From: Myxococcales bacterium
GTDB taxonomy: Bacteria; Myxococcota_A; Polyangia; Haliangiales; Haliangiaceae
Assembly (NCBI GenBank): GCA_028287115.1
Contig: JAQBQF010000024.1
Span: 62,001 to 126,000, forward strand
Length of the DNA: 64,000 bases
Direction of reading: 5' to 3'
The translations under genes were made by a program, and so were the position numbers. How positions within the stretch are numbered: position 1 is the stretch's first letter; each line of letters opens with the position of its first letter. The notes under the pieces are model-generated. The model had not been told where the DNA came from. It ran no database searches and worked only from the letters and a program-made list of their open reading frames with translations. Shown here in pieces: positions 44,242-54,300 of the stretch.

Positions 44242-47200
44242 TGCGCAAGACGTTCAAATGGATCGGCCGGATCCTGCTCGGCGTTCTGGGGCTGGTCGTG
44301 CTCACGATCGGCGTCGCGCTCATCGTGTTGCACACCGACTGGGGGCGCGAACGTGTGCGGCGGCAGGTCGTCGCGTCGCTCCAGAACACGTTCACCGGCG
44401 GAGCGACGATCGGACGGATCGACGGCAGCCCGTTTACCGATCTGATCCTGCGCGACCTCGTGATCAACGGTCCGGATCTCAAGCCGGCGATCACGATCGG
44501 TACGCTCCGCGTTCACGTCTCGCTGTGGCCGTTGCTGTCGCACGACGTCAAGCTCGGCAAGCTCGTCGCGGACGATGTCGAGGTGCTGCTCAAGCGCGAA
44601 GCGACCGGCGATCTGATGATCAAGCACCTGACGAAGCCAGGGCCCTCGTCGAACTGGAGCGTGTATCTCGATCAGGTCGAGATCCATCGCGGCCACGTGA
44701 TGTTCGAGACCGGCCCGGCGGGAACAGACGCTGCGAAGCAGCCTATCGATCTCGACGGCATTCAGCTCGATGCCCGCGCGGATCTCCCTCATGGGGGCCC
44801 GACCGCCGCATCGCTCGTGCTGCAGGGCACGTGGCGCCAAAAAGCTGCGCCGCTGACCCTGGCGGCCGCACTCCACATCGACGACGAGCGCGTGGCGATC
44901 AACGGTGCGTTCGTCAAGCTCGGCGACCTCTCCGTCGCGGTCGCGGGCGGCCGGATTCCTAAGGGCAACGCGAAGCTGTTCAGCGGTTCGGTCGCGGTGT
45001 TCGCGCCGGCGAATCAAGTCGCCGCGCTGTTCCCACAGGTGCAGCTCCCTGCGGACGTCGCGCTCGCGATCGAAGCGGTGCCGGCCGCGCCGTTCACGCA
45101 GCTCGCGATCGCGGGTACCGTGGGGCGATCACCGCTCCGCGGGTTCGCGCGCGCGGACCTCGCAGCGAAGTCGGCGAGCGGCCTCGTGATCGGGGACGGC
45201 CTCGATCTCGGCCAGCTCTCGAATGACAAGGTCACCGGCATCGGCGGCGTGCTCGTCGCGTTCGATGTCCTCCAGGCTCCCAACAGCGAGCTGCCGACGG
45301 CACACGCGATGATCACGACGTGGGGCGAATTCGAAGGCACGCCGCATAGCGACGCGGTGATCGCGCTCGATACCTCCGGAGATCGGATCCGCGCGGTGAT
45401 CGGCGCGACCGGCGTGACAGGATTTCGCGCGGCCGTCGCTGCCGAGCTGCATCGCAAAGGCGAGGCGCTGACCCTCGATCGAGGCGTCGTGATCGCGAGC
45501 ACGCGAGACGCCTCTGCTGCGACGGGAGGCAAGGCGCCTCTCCACGGCTTGATCGACGCGAAGCTCTCTGCGAGCGGGGCACTGTCTCCGCAGCCGGACC
45601 TCGCGATCGCCGGATTTGCCGACGGCAGCCGGCTTCGGATCAAAGATATCTCCGCCGCGACGTTTCACCTCAGGATCGACGGAACGCATCTTCCGTCGCA
45701 TCCGGTCGGCTCGGCACGTGTCGAGATCGCCGATCTCGTCCGCCAGGACGTCGAGATCACGAAGCTGACGCTCGCGGCGGGAAACCGACCAGACGGCAAG
45801 GTCCAGGTGTCGCTGCGCTCGCAGCCGAAGCACGCCCCGACGCGCGTCGACGTCGATGCGCTCGTGACGCCGGGTGACAACCTGGTGGTCGATCTGCAGC
45901 GGCACATCGTGCGCGCGGCCGGCGGCAATCTATGGACCGGAACCACCGGCCACCTCGTCGTGAGCAAGGACAAGATCGAGCTCACAGATCTCAAGAGCAC
46001 GAGCGGCGACGGCAAGATCGCGCTCGATGCTTCGTACGTCCGTGCCGGGGCTCACACCGGAGATCTCGACGCGAAGCTCGATGGAGGCATCGAGCTCTCG
46101 AACGTGAGCAACACGTATCGCGGCCGGATCGATGCTTCGGTCGACGTCCAGCGGCGTGCGGGCAAGTTCTCTGGCGTGGTCGCGACGAAGGTTCGCAATC
46201 TCAGCTCGGACGAATCCGTCATCACGCTCGACGTCGACGGCAAGGTCGAAGCCCGTGGCGGTAAGCTCACGGCCGGCGTCACGGCGTCGAGTCCACGGAT
46301 CGGCACGGCTTCGCTCGCGCTCGATGTCGCGGCACCGGAGGACATCACGAAGGCCGCGCAGTGGAGGCGTCTCGGCCGCGAAGCGATCCGGACCGGCAAT
46401 CTCAAGCTTCACGACATCGACCTCGGATCGGTCGCCGATCTTGCGGATGTGCCGGAGCGCTGGCGAGGCAAGATCGACGGCGAGATCCAGATCAACGACA
46501 AGACTCTCGGAGGATTGATCCAGGCGCGCGGCATCCATTCGTCTTCGATGAAGGACGCGGGTGCGATCGATGCCGAGCTCCGGGTCGCCCAGAACCCGAA
46601 GGACGATGACGAGATCATGACGACGCTCACGGCTGCCTTCGAGGGCCTTGGTCGGATGCAGGCCGAGGCGCGGTTCTACACGCCGGAGCGACTGTTCGAT
46701 CCGGTGGCTTGGAAGGCGCAGGGCATCGACGCGTTCCACGGCGCGAGCATTCGCACGGATCAGATCGCGTTCGAGCCGGGCACGCTCGAGCGGTTCGGTG
46801 TGTTCACGAACCTGCGCGGCAAGGTCGCACTTCAGGCCAACCTCGAGCGCGGACTGCAAGGCTCGACGATCACGGTCGATGCGCGCGATCTGCGTGGTGG
46901 CCCGCTGTCGGAGCCGATCGCGGTCCACTTCGACGCCGAGATCGGGAGCAAGACCACGCGCGGGCTGATGTTCGTTCGCACGAACGACAACAAGGTCACG
47001 TTGCTCGAGCTGCGCACCAACACGCCGATCACGATGGCGGAGCTGCGCGGCAATCCGCAGGCGGTGAAGGAAGCCGAGCTCCGAGGCTCGATCGTGTTTC
47101 CACAGGTGCCGGCGACCGCGCTCCTCCACACGATCGGGACCGGCCAGGCCACCGGAGGCATCATCGACGGCTCGATCGAGCTCGGCGGCACCATCGGCCG

Positions 47201-48719
47201 GCCGACGGCGACCGCCGCGATCTTCGCGCACGGCGTCACGGTTCCGCCGGGCGCGGGCGCCAAAGCGGTCGTCATGAAAGAGCTGCGGATCGACGGCACC
47301 TGGGACGGCGCCGCCGGCAAGCTGGCGATCAAAGGCATCGAACAGAACGGTGGCACGATCGACCTCACCGCCGATGCGCGCCTCGATGCGCTGAAAGAGG
47401 CGACCGGTAGGCTGCAAGCCTCGAAGCTCGACATCTCGCCGCTCGTCGCGTTCATGCCCGGTCCCGCAGGTGGCCTCGGCGGTCTGCTCGACGCCGATCT
47501 CAATGTCCACGGCCTCGATCCGCGAACCGCGGAGATCGCGGGGACGCTCGCAATTCGCGAAGGCAGGTTTCCAATCGCACCCGCGGTCGGAACGTTGTTC
47601 CACGGCGATCTCCAGGTCAACATCGTCGCGCACACCGTCGACCTCAAGATGAAGGGCAAGCTCGGCAAGGGCGACGTCGAGCTCGCGGGAAAAGTGCCCC
47701 TCGATGGCTACTCGCCGAAGGGCGGCAAGGCGACGCTGAACTTGCGCAAGGTCAAGCTGATCGGCACGACCGAGCCGGAGATCTCTGCGGTCGTTACGGC
47801 GGATCTCGCGCGCGTGGCAGATCAATGGAAGGCGAACATCGCGGTGAACAAAGCCTTTGTCAGCGTCCCAGAGGAGAAGGGCACGAAGCTCGCACCTGCC
47901 GGCGCGCCGAACGATCTCGTGTATGGCGGCCAGGCTCGGACGGTGAAAGATCCGACACAGATCGAATCGAATAGCGGCAACACGCACCGCATCATTCAAG
48001 ATCCGCATCCGGCTGCCGTCGCCGAGGTCGCGATCAACGACGCGTGGCTCGAGTCGAAGGAGGTCCGCGGCTTCGTTTCGGGCAAGCTCGAGATCTCGCT
48101 CGGTGCCGAGCTCGGCGTCACCGGCGATCTCGCGCTCAAACGCGGTGACCTCGATCTGTTCGACCGGCGCTACACCGTCGATCGCGCGATTCTCCATTTC
48201 GACGGCAACGACGATCCGATCGTCGACATCCGGATCACCTACGATTTCCCAGACGTCACCACGGTGACCGAGATCCACGGTCGAATGAGCCATCCTCAAT
48301 TGCAGCTCTCGAGCACTCCGGCGATCTACTCGCAGTCCGAGCTCCTCGGGTTCTTGCTCGGTGGCGAGCCCGGCGGCGATCCTCGCAACGCGCCCTCGGC
48401 GAGCGAGAAGGTCGCCGGCGCCGGTGCGTCGATCATCGCGAACCAGATCGGCGGCTACGTCAAGAAGGCGCTGCCCGTCGATATCGATGTCCTGCGTTAC
48501 GAGGCTGCGAGCGCGACGAGCAGCGCCGCGGTCGAAGTCGGCACGTGGATCTCGCGCAAGTTCTTCGTCGCCTACCGCCAGCGTCTTGCGGCACGGGTCG
48601 ACGAGAACACCGGTGAAGCCGAGATCGAGTACTGGTTCCGCAGAAGATTTGTGTTCGAAGGGGTCGTCGGCGATCGCGGCAAAGACGGCCTAGATTTGCT
48701 GTGGCGTCGCCGCTGGTGA
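44241..48719 (+). CDS. TamB-family translocation/assembly protein (copy 1)
   Basis: A 1492-residue protein with one N-terminal membrane helix (about 8-31; ILLGVLGLVVLTIGVALIVL) and a very long periplasmic beta-rich body. The beginning (HTDWGRERVRRQVVASLQN, then GRIDGSPFTDLILRDLVING) and the C-terminal DUF490 part (LQLSSTPAIYSQSELLGFLL, FFVAYRQRLA, GLDLLWRRRW) are typical of TamB/AsmA-like proteins. Such proteins bridge inner and outer membranes and carry phospholipid. Start overlaps the TamA-like stop as TGATG. The family range is about 1250-1550 residues, so it is complete. Confidence 0.9.
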   Translation: MRKTFKWIGRILLGVLGLVVLTIGVALIVLHTDWGRERVRRQVVASLQNTFTGGATIGRIDGSPFTDLILRDLVINGPDLKPAITIGTLRVHVSLWPLLSHDVKLGKLVADDVEVLLKREATGDLMIKHLTKPGPSSNWSVYLDQVEIHRGHVMFETGPAGTDAAKQPIDLDGIQLDARADLPHGGPTAASLVLQGTWRQKAAPLTLAAALHIDDERVAINGAFVKLGDLSVAVAGGRIPKGNAKLFSGSVAVFAPANQVAALFPQVQLPADVALAIEAVPAAPFTQLAIAGTVGRSPLRGFARADLAAKSASGLVIGDGLDLGQLSNDKVTGIGGVLVAFDVLQAPNSELPTAHAMITTWGEFEGTPHSDAVIALDTSGDRIRAVIGATGVTGFRAAVAAELHRKGEALTLDRGVVIASTRDASAATGGKAPLHGLIDAKLSASGALSPQPDLAIAGFADGSRLRIKDISAATFHLRIDGTHLPSHPVGSARVEIADLVRQDVEITKLTLAAGNRPDGKVQVSLRSQPKHAPTRVDVDALVTPGDNLVVDLQRHIVRAAGGNLWTGTTGHLVVSKDKIELTDLKSTSGDGKIALDASYVRAGAHTGDLDAKLDGGIELSNVSNTYRGRIDASVDVQRRAGKFSGVVATKVRNLSSDESVITLDVDGKVEARGGKLTAGVTASSPRIGTASLALDVAAPEDITKAAQWRRLGREAIRTGNLKLHDIDLGSVADLADVPERWRGKIDGEIQINDKTLGGLIQARGIHSSSMKDAGAIDAELRVAQNPKDDDEIMTTLTAAFEGLGRMQAEARFYTPERLFDPVAWKAQGIDAFHGASIRTDQIAFEPGTLERFGVFTNLRGKVALQANLERGLQGSTITVDARDLRGGPLSEPIAVHFDAEIGSKTTRGLMFVRTNDNKVTLLELRTNTPITMAELRGNPQAVKEAELRGSIVFPQVPATALLHTIGTGQATGGIIDGSIELGGTIGRPTATAAIFAHGVTVPPGAGAKAVVMKELRIDGTWDGAAGKLAIKGIEQNGGTIDLTADARLDALKEATGRLQASKLDISPLVAFMPGPAGGLGGLLDADLNVHGLDPRTAEIAGTLAIREGRFPIAPAVGTLFHGDLQVNIVAHTVDLKMKGKLGKGDVELAGKVPLDGYSPKGGKATLNLRKVKLIGTTEPEISAVVTADLARVADQWKANIAVNKAFVSVPEEKGTKLAPAGAPNDLVYGGQARTVKDPTQIESNSGNTHRIIQDPHPAAVAEVAINDAWLESKEVRGFVSGKLEISLGAELGVTGDLALKRGDLDLFDRRYTVDRAILHFDGNDDPIVDIRITYDFPDVTTVTEIHGRMSHPQLQLSSTPAIYSQSELLGFLLGGEPGGDPRNAPSASEKVAGAGASIIANQIGGYVKKALPVDIDVLRYEAASATSSAAVEVGTWISRKFFVAYRQRLAARVDENTGEAEIEYWFRRRFVFEGVVGDRGKDGLDLLWRRRW

Positions 48720-48808
48720 GCGCCGAGCGCCGTGCTCGACGCGCACGCTCGCGCGCATGAAGTGTCGGCTGTTTGCAAGTGGCACGAGGTCTGCTCGCTG
48801 CCTACCTC

Positions 48809-49366
48809 ATGCTCAAGCAGCCCACGAGGATCGAGTCATCGATCGACGCCGAGCCCCGGATCGTCGCGTTCGTATTCGAGTCGCCGCTATTCGCACATGA
48901 AGCGTACCTCGCAGCGATGCGGCTTCAGGAAGACGGCCTCGTCACGATCCACGACGCCGTGTTCGTGAGCCGGCGATCTCGCTGCTCCGCGAGTGTCACC
49001 GAGACCACGGATCCGACGCCGGCCGCAGCCGCGGTGCCTTCGTCGCTCGTCGGTGCGCTCGTCGGTATGCTCGTCGCCGGGCCCCTCGGATTTCTGATCG
49101 GCGGCGTGCTCGCCGGTGCGAGTGGCGCACTCGCCGCGAAGCTCATCGACCTCGGCATTCCGGACCGCTTGATCGTGCAATTGCGGAAGATCACGCAACC
49201 GGGCCAGAGCGCCCTCGCATTGCAGGTGGACCTGGCGGGCGGCGAGCTCGGAGGGAGCGAGCTCCTTCAGGAGCTCCGCAGATTTCAGGGCGCGCAGCTC
49301 GTCTATTCGCAATTGCCGCCCGCGCAGGCCGCCCTGGTTCAACAGGCGCTGCACGCGTCGGCGTAG
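48809..49366 (+). CDS. DUF1269-like membrane protein
   Basis: A 185-residue protein. The N-terminal part (IVAFVFESPLFAHEAYLAAM) and central Gly/Ala-rich hydrophobic hairpin (VGALVGMLVAGPLGFLIGGV, LAGASGALAAKLIDLGI) match the DUF1269 family of stress-associated membrane proteins; a final segment has ALQVDLAGGELGGSELLQEL. ATG 48809 is preferred; the TTG at 48773 would add 12 weak residues. It sits between the two tamA-tamB pairs, in the same direction, so it may belong to the same expression unit. Confidence 0.68.
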   Translation: MLKQPTRIESSIDAEPRIVAFVFESPLFAHEAYLAAMRLQEDGLVTIHDAVFVSRRSRCSASVTETTDPTPAAAAVPSSLVGALVGMLVAGPLGFLIGGVLAGASGALAAKLIDLGIPDRLIVQLRKITQPGQSALALQVDLAGGELGGSELLQELRRFQGAQLVYSQLPPAQAALVQQALHASA

Positions 49367-49453
49367 GCATCCATAGACGCGTCGCTCGGGTCGATATTCA
49401 CGGGCGGATTGAGACAGGCGACCAGCGATCATGCGTGTCACTATGCGAGGTCG

Positions 49454-51331
49454 ATGTACCGACGGGCGTGGTTCCTCGCACTTGCCGCCTGCGGCGGGCA
49501 GGCACCGGTCCAACATCCGGGCGACGTCCACTACGACAAGCTGCGGATCGAGGGTAACCACGCGATCGACGGTGACACGCTCGAGGATGGCCTCGCGCTC
49601 GATCGACACCGCGACATAGACGAATACCAGATCGATCTCGACACCAAGCGCCTCGCAGCGCTCTACCAACGCCTCGGGTATTTCTCGGTCGAGGTGCACT
49701 CGCGGATCGAGCACCAAGGTGACACCGGCACCGTGGTGTTCACCATCGTCGAAGGCCGCCGCGCGACGACGCATGTCGAGATCAGCGGACTTCCCGCCGA
49801 TGTGTCACCGGAGACCGCGCGCGCGCTCGTCCCGCTGTCGGAGGGGGCGCCGTTTGATTACGCCGCGTACGCTCTCGCCAAGGCGCCGCTGCTCGCGCTC
49901 GTCGAGGACCGCGGTTACGCGCACGCGCGTCTCGAAGCGGGCATCGTCGCCAATCGCGCGACCGCAACCGCGACCGCGACGTTCGTCTTCGAGCCGGGGC
50001 CGCCGTGCACGTTCGGTGACATCACGATCGGCGGTACGACGGGTGACCTCGCCGATGCAGCGCGCGCGCGGATCACGTTTCACAAAGGCGATCGCTACTC
50101 GAGCAAGGTCGTCGCCTTGAGTCAGATCGAGCTGCTCGGGCTCGGGAGGTTCGCGTCCGTGCGGATCGAGCCGGATCGGTCCGGCAATCAGCCCGTGATC
50201 GCCGTGAAGGTCTCGCTCACGGAAGGCAATCGCAACGAGCTCCGGATCGGCGGCGGGCTCGGACTCGATCCGCTGAACTATTCGATCCGCGGGAGAGCCC
50301 AGTACTCCGTCGCGGGCTTTCCGGGGCCGCTGTGGAACGCCAGCGCCGATTTCAAGCCCGCGCTCTCGTTCTTGCGCGAGACGTGCGGCCCGACGCTGGG
50401 CGGTTGCCAGCCCGACTTGCTGCTGCGGTTGATCGGTCTCTTGACGCGACAGGATCTGGTGAGGCCGTACGTCAAGGGCGAGATCGAAGGTGGCGCGGAC
50501 TACCTGCCGATCGAGGCGTACACGCTCAAGGCCGTGCGCGTGCGGCTCGGGCTCAGTACGCCACTCGGCATCCAGCGCCTGCAACTGCGCGTCGGTTGGC
50601 AGCTCGCGGCGATTTCGTTTGCGAACCTCAACTCCGCGCTCCTCGAGCCGGGGACGTCGATCCCGACGCTGCTGGCGCACGATCTCGGGCTCGATCGCGA
50701 CGAGCGGCTCGGCGCATTCACGCAGACGCTCGTGATCGACCTGCGCGATCAGCCGCTTGCACCGCGGTTCGGGTTGTACGCAGAGCTCCGGCTCGCCGAA
50801 GGCTCGCGGTATGCGGGCGGCGCATACCAATACGTGCAGGTGACGCCGGAGGTCCGCGGGTTTCTGCCGCTCGGTCCGCTCGTCCTCGCCGGCCGCCTGC
50901 GGGTCGGTACGATCACGGGTGACGTTCCACCGAGCGAGCGGTATTTCGGCGGCGGCGCTTCGAGTAACCGTGGCTTTGCCGAGCGGCAACTGTCGCCGGT
51001 TGCGACGAGCACGCTCGACGGCCACACCGTCCCGGTTGGTGGGGCGGGCCTCATCGAGACCGGCGGCGAGCTGCGCGCGCCACTCGGCAAGATCAAGACG
51101 TACGAGATCGGAACGGTCGCGTTCCTCGACGGCGGTGACGTCACGAACAGTCCGAGCGCGCTCTCCGCTCCACACTTGCACTGGGCGGTCGGGCTGGGAC
51201 TGCGGTGGTTCCTGCTGCCGGTCGGGCCGATTCGCCTCGATGTCTCATATCGCCTCAACCGCAACGGTCCCGGGGAGCCGCAACCGGGATGTACGTGGAA
51301 TTGGTTTCTCAGCGTCGGCGAGGCGTACTGA
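49454..51331 (+). CDS. TamA/BamA-family outer-membrane assembly protein with lipobox (copy 2)
   Basis: A 625-residue Omp85 protein, paralogue of the one at 42346. The very short signal MYRRAWFLALAACGG carries a lipobox (LAAC, Cys13). POTRA-like domains start at VHYDKLRIEGNHAIDGDTLE and TTHVEISGLPADVSPETARA; the barrel has the L6 motif SSNRGFAERQLSP and ends with FLSVGEAY. The same order POTRA, barrel, and C-terminal LSVGEAY/LSIGEAY shows common origin with copy 1. Followed by a second TamB-like protein in TGATG overlap. The frame extends to 49409 but the ATG at 49454 gives the clean lipoprotein signal. Confidence 0.86.
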   Translation: MYRRAWFLALAACGGQAPVQHPGDVHYDKLRIEGNHAIDGDTLEDGLALDRHRDIDEYQIDLDTKRLAALYQRLGYFSVEVHSRIEHQGDTGTVVFTIVEGRRATTHVEISGLPADVSPETARALVPLSEGAPFDYAAYALAKAPLLALVEDRGYAHARLEAGIVANRATATATATFVFEPGPPCTFGDITIGGTTGDLADAARARITFHKGDRYSSKVVALSQIELLGLGRFASVRIEPDRSGNQPVIAVKVSLTEGNRNELRIGGGLGLDPLNYSIRGRAQYSVAGFPGPLWNASADFKPALSFLRETCGPTLGGCQPDLLLRLIGLLTRQDLVRPYVKGEIEGGADYLPIEAYTLKAVRVRLGLSTPLGIQRLQLRVGWQLAAISFANLNSALLEPGTSIPTLLAHDLGLDRDERLGAFTQTLVIDLRDQPLAPRFGLYAELRLAEGSRYAGGAYQYVQVTPEVRGFLPLGPLVLAGRLRVGTITGDVPPSERYFGGGASSNRGFAERQLSPVATSTLDGHTVPVGGAGLIETGGELRAPLGKIKTYEIGTVAFLDGGDVTNSPSALSAPHLHWAVGLGLRWFLLPVGPIRLDVSYRLNRNGPGEPQPGCTWNWFLSVGEAY

Positions 51332-54300
51332 TGCGCCGCGTCTTACGCTGGCTGTTGCGCATCGGCTTGGCGGCGATGGGCATCGTCGCGGTCGCGGCGA
51401 TCGCGGCGGTGATCGTCATCCACACGAACTGGGGACGCGATCTGTTGCGGGTGCGACTCGAAGCGGCGATCGCGAAGCGATTCCCCGGCGGCGCTCACAT
51501 CGGCAAGATCGAAGGCAGCGTGCTCGGCGAGTTGATCGTTCACGACATCGAGATCGATGGCGAGGACCATAAACCGGAGCTCACGATCGGAATCGCGCAC
51601 ATGCGCGTCGCGCTGCTGCCGCTACTGTCGAAGACCGCGCACTTCGACGAGCTCGTGATCGACGACGTGCTCGTCGTTCGCAAGCCGACGCCCGAGGGTG
51701 ACCCGTCGACGTGGACGATCGAGATGCCGGACTTCGAGATGCATCGCGGACGCGTGACCGGAGCCGTCGAGGCGCACGAGCTCCGGGTCGCCGGTTCGGT
51801 GCGGATCGTGCCGGGTGGGGAGAGCACGGCCGCGATCACGGCGACGGCGGTGTGGCGCGACCAACGCATCTCGCTGACCGCGATCGCGCGACAGATCGGA
51901 AACACCGTCGCGCTGCCGTTGGTGCTCGTCGAAGGCGCCGGCGCGCATGCGACCCTGCTCGGAGCGAGGCTCGATCCGGCCTCTGCCGAAGGGGAGCTCG
52001 ACGTTTCGCTCCCCGTGCTCGCCGCGCGACAGCTCGCCGGGATCGAGATCATCCACGATGCTAGGTTGGCCGTCGACGCGCGTGCCGGGTTTGCCGACGT
52101 CCGCGCGAGGTGGGGCACGCACCAGGTCCATGCGTTCTTGCATCCGGACCTCGCCGCGAGCACGACCCGCGGGCTGCTGGTCGGACAGCTCGCGGATGTC
52201 TCGCCATTGTCCGGCGGGCTCGCCAGCGGATCGGCGACGATCGTCGCCGCGGTCGATGTAGGGGTCGAGCACCTTCGCGGGATCATCAGCGTCGACGGGC
52301 CGGTCGCTGCAGCGGTCGCGATCGATACCTCGTTGACTCACGGGATCGTGGTCGCCGGCGGCGGCAATCACGACGGGCGTGCGGCGGCCTCGGCCGTGCT
52401 GACGCGTGCCGATCATCAGATCACGATCGATCACGCGCAGCTCGTGGCGCAAGCGAGCGCGATCCTCGGCGTCACCGGTGCGTTGCGCGCACGGCTCGAG
52501 GTGTCCGGACGCGTGTGGCCACCGGCCGCGGTCGATCTGAAGATCACGGGACTCGTCGCAGGTCGGCGCGTTCGTTACGACAAGGGAAAGCTCTTCGCGG
52601 GATCGTTCCAGGTTCACCTCGACGACATCCGCCAGCGAATCGCCCAGACCTCTGGACCTCTGCGCCTCGAGTTTGCGGGGGCCTCGCGCGCGGGTGCCGC
52701 GCTCGGCTCGGGGAGCGTCGGCGTGCAACTCGAGGCATCGACGGCCGGCACCGCGAAGCTTGCCCTCGGTGCGCATCAGATCGCGCGAGACGGCGCGATC
52801 TGGCGAGGCCGCGGCGGAGTCATCACGGTCGATCACGACCGGATCACGTTGTCGCGCCTGCACACGAGCCAGGGCAACGGTGATCTCACCGCCGATGCGA
52901 CGCTACGGCGCTCGACCAACGACCTCACCGCGAAGATCGACGCACGTGGCATCGCGGCGCTCTCGGGGCGATTCGACAGCACCGTCACGATGCAACAGCG
53001 TGGCGGCCAGTGGACAGGCACGGGCAAGCTTCACGGCAAGGCGCTCGTGCTCGACGTGCACGGACCGCCGATCGACGCGGATGCCGAAGTTCATCTCGCC
53101 GGGCGCCGAGTCACCGTGCGTGCAACCGGAGTGACAAAGCGCGGATCGATCAAGATCACGGCCAGTGTCGATGGGCCGCGCGCGATCACCGATCCCCTCG
53201 CGTGGAAGCGACTCGATCGCCGCGCTCTTCGCGACCTCGCCGTCGAGCTCGAGAAGATCGATACCGGACATGGCGTGATCGACGGCGGCGTGTCATTCGG
53301 TCCGACCGAGTCGCGCGGCAAGCTCGCGGTCCGCGGGATCTCGGCGGGACAGCTCGCGATCGACGCCGATCTCGAGCTCGCGCAGGCGCACCGTGGCGAG
53401 CTCGCGGTCTCGGGCACGGTGCGCAATGGCGTGCTCGGCGTCGCGACCGGTGACGCGCACTTCACGTTGCCGGTCCACCTGTTCGATCCCAAGGAGTGGC
53501 GCGCGCTCGGAGCAGGCGCATTCCACGACGCGACACTCCGCGTCGCTGACTTTGCATTCGATCAGTCTCTGCTCGCACGGTTCGGCATCATCGCGCCGTA
53601 TCACGGCCGGCTCGGTGCGACCGCGACGATCTCGGAGGCGGGCACGACCGCGACGTTTGTCGCCGACCTCCGCGATTTCTCCGGCGGCGTGATCGCGAAG
53701 CCGATCGACGTTCATCTCCAAGGTGGGATCGACGACACCGGCGTGCATCTCGCCGGCACGGCGTTGACGGGCAACACACTCGTCATGGACCTCGCCGCGA
53801 AGTCATCGATCTCGATCGACCAATTGCGTCCGAACGCGTACCGCACGATCCCGTTCACCGCGACCCTGGCGATTCCTTCGCTCGCCGGCCGTGACTTGCT
53901 CGCGATCTTCGGCCGGACGAACGTCGTCGACGGTACGGTGAGCGGACTTGCGGAGGTCACCGGTACGATCGCGCACGCAAAGGGGCACGCGACACTGACT
54001 GCACGAGACGTCACGGTCGCAGCCGGCGTCTCGGGCCGCGCTCCTGCGAAGTTACGCGACTTGTCGGTCGATGCGCGCTGGGACGGCACGGGTCTGGCCG
54101 TGTTCGCCGATGGACACGAGGCGAGCGGCGGGACGTTGCACCTGAAGGCGACCGGCGAGCCGCGGCGGCTGTCGACGGTGATGGCGAGCTTCGAGGCGCA
54201 GGACTTCGACGTGGCGCCGCTCGCCGCGTTCGCACCGGGACCGCTGGTCGGTGCGGCCGGGCTGATCGATGCAAACCTCAACCTGCGCGGCGATCCGCGC

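Noticed and set aside
45930..48299. 789-codon minus-strand frame in tamB copy 1
   Set aside because: Antisense of a well-supported TamB gene, a common artefact at high G/C.
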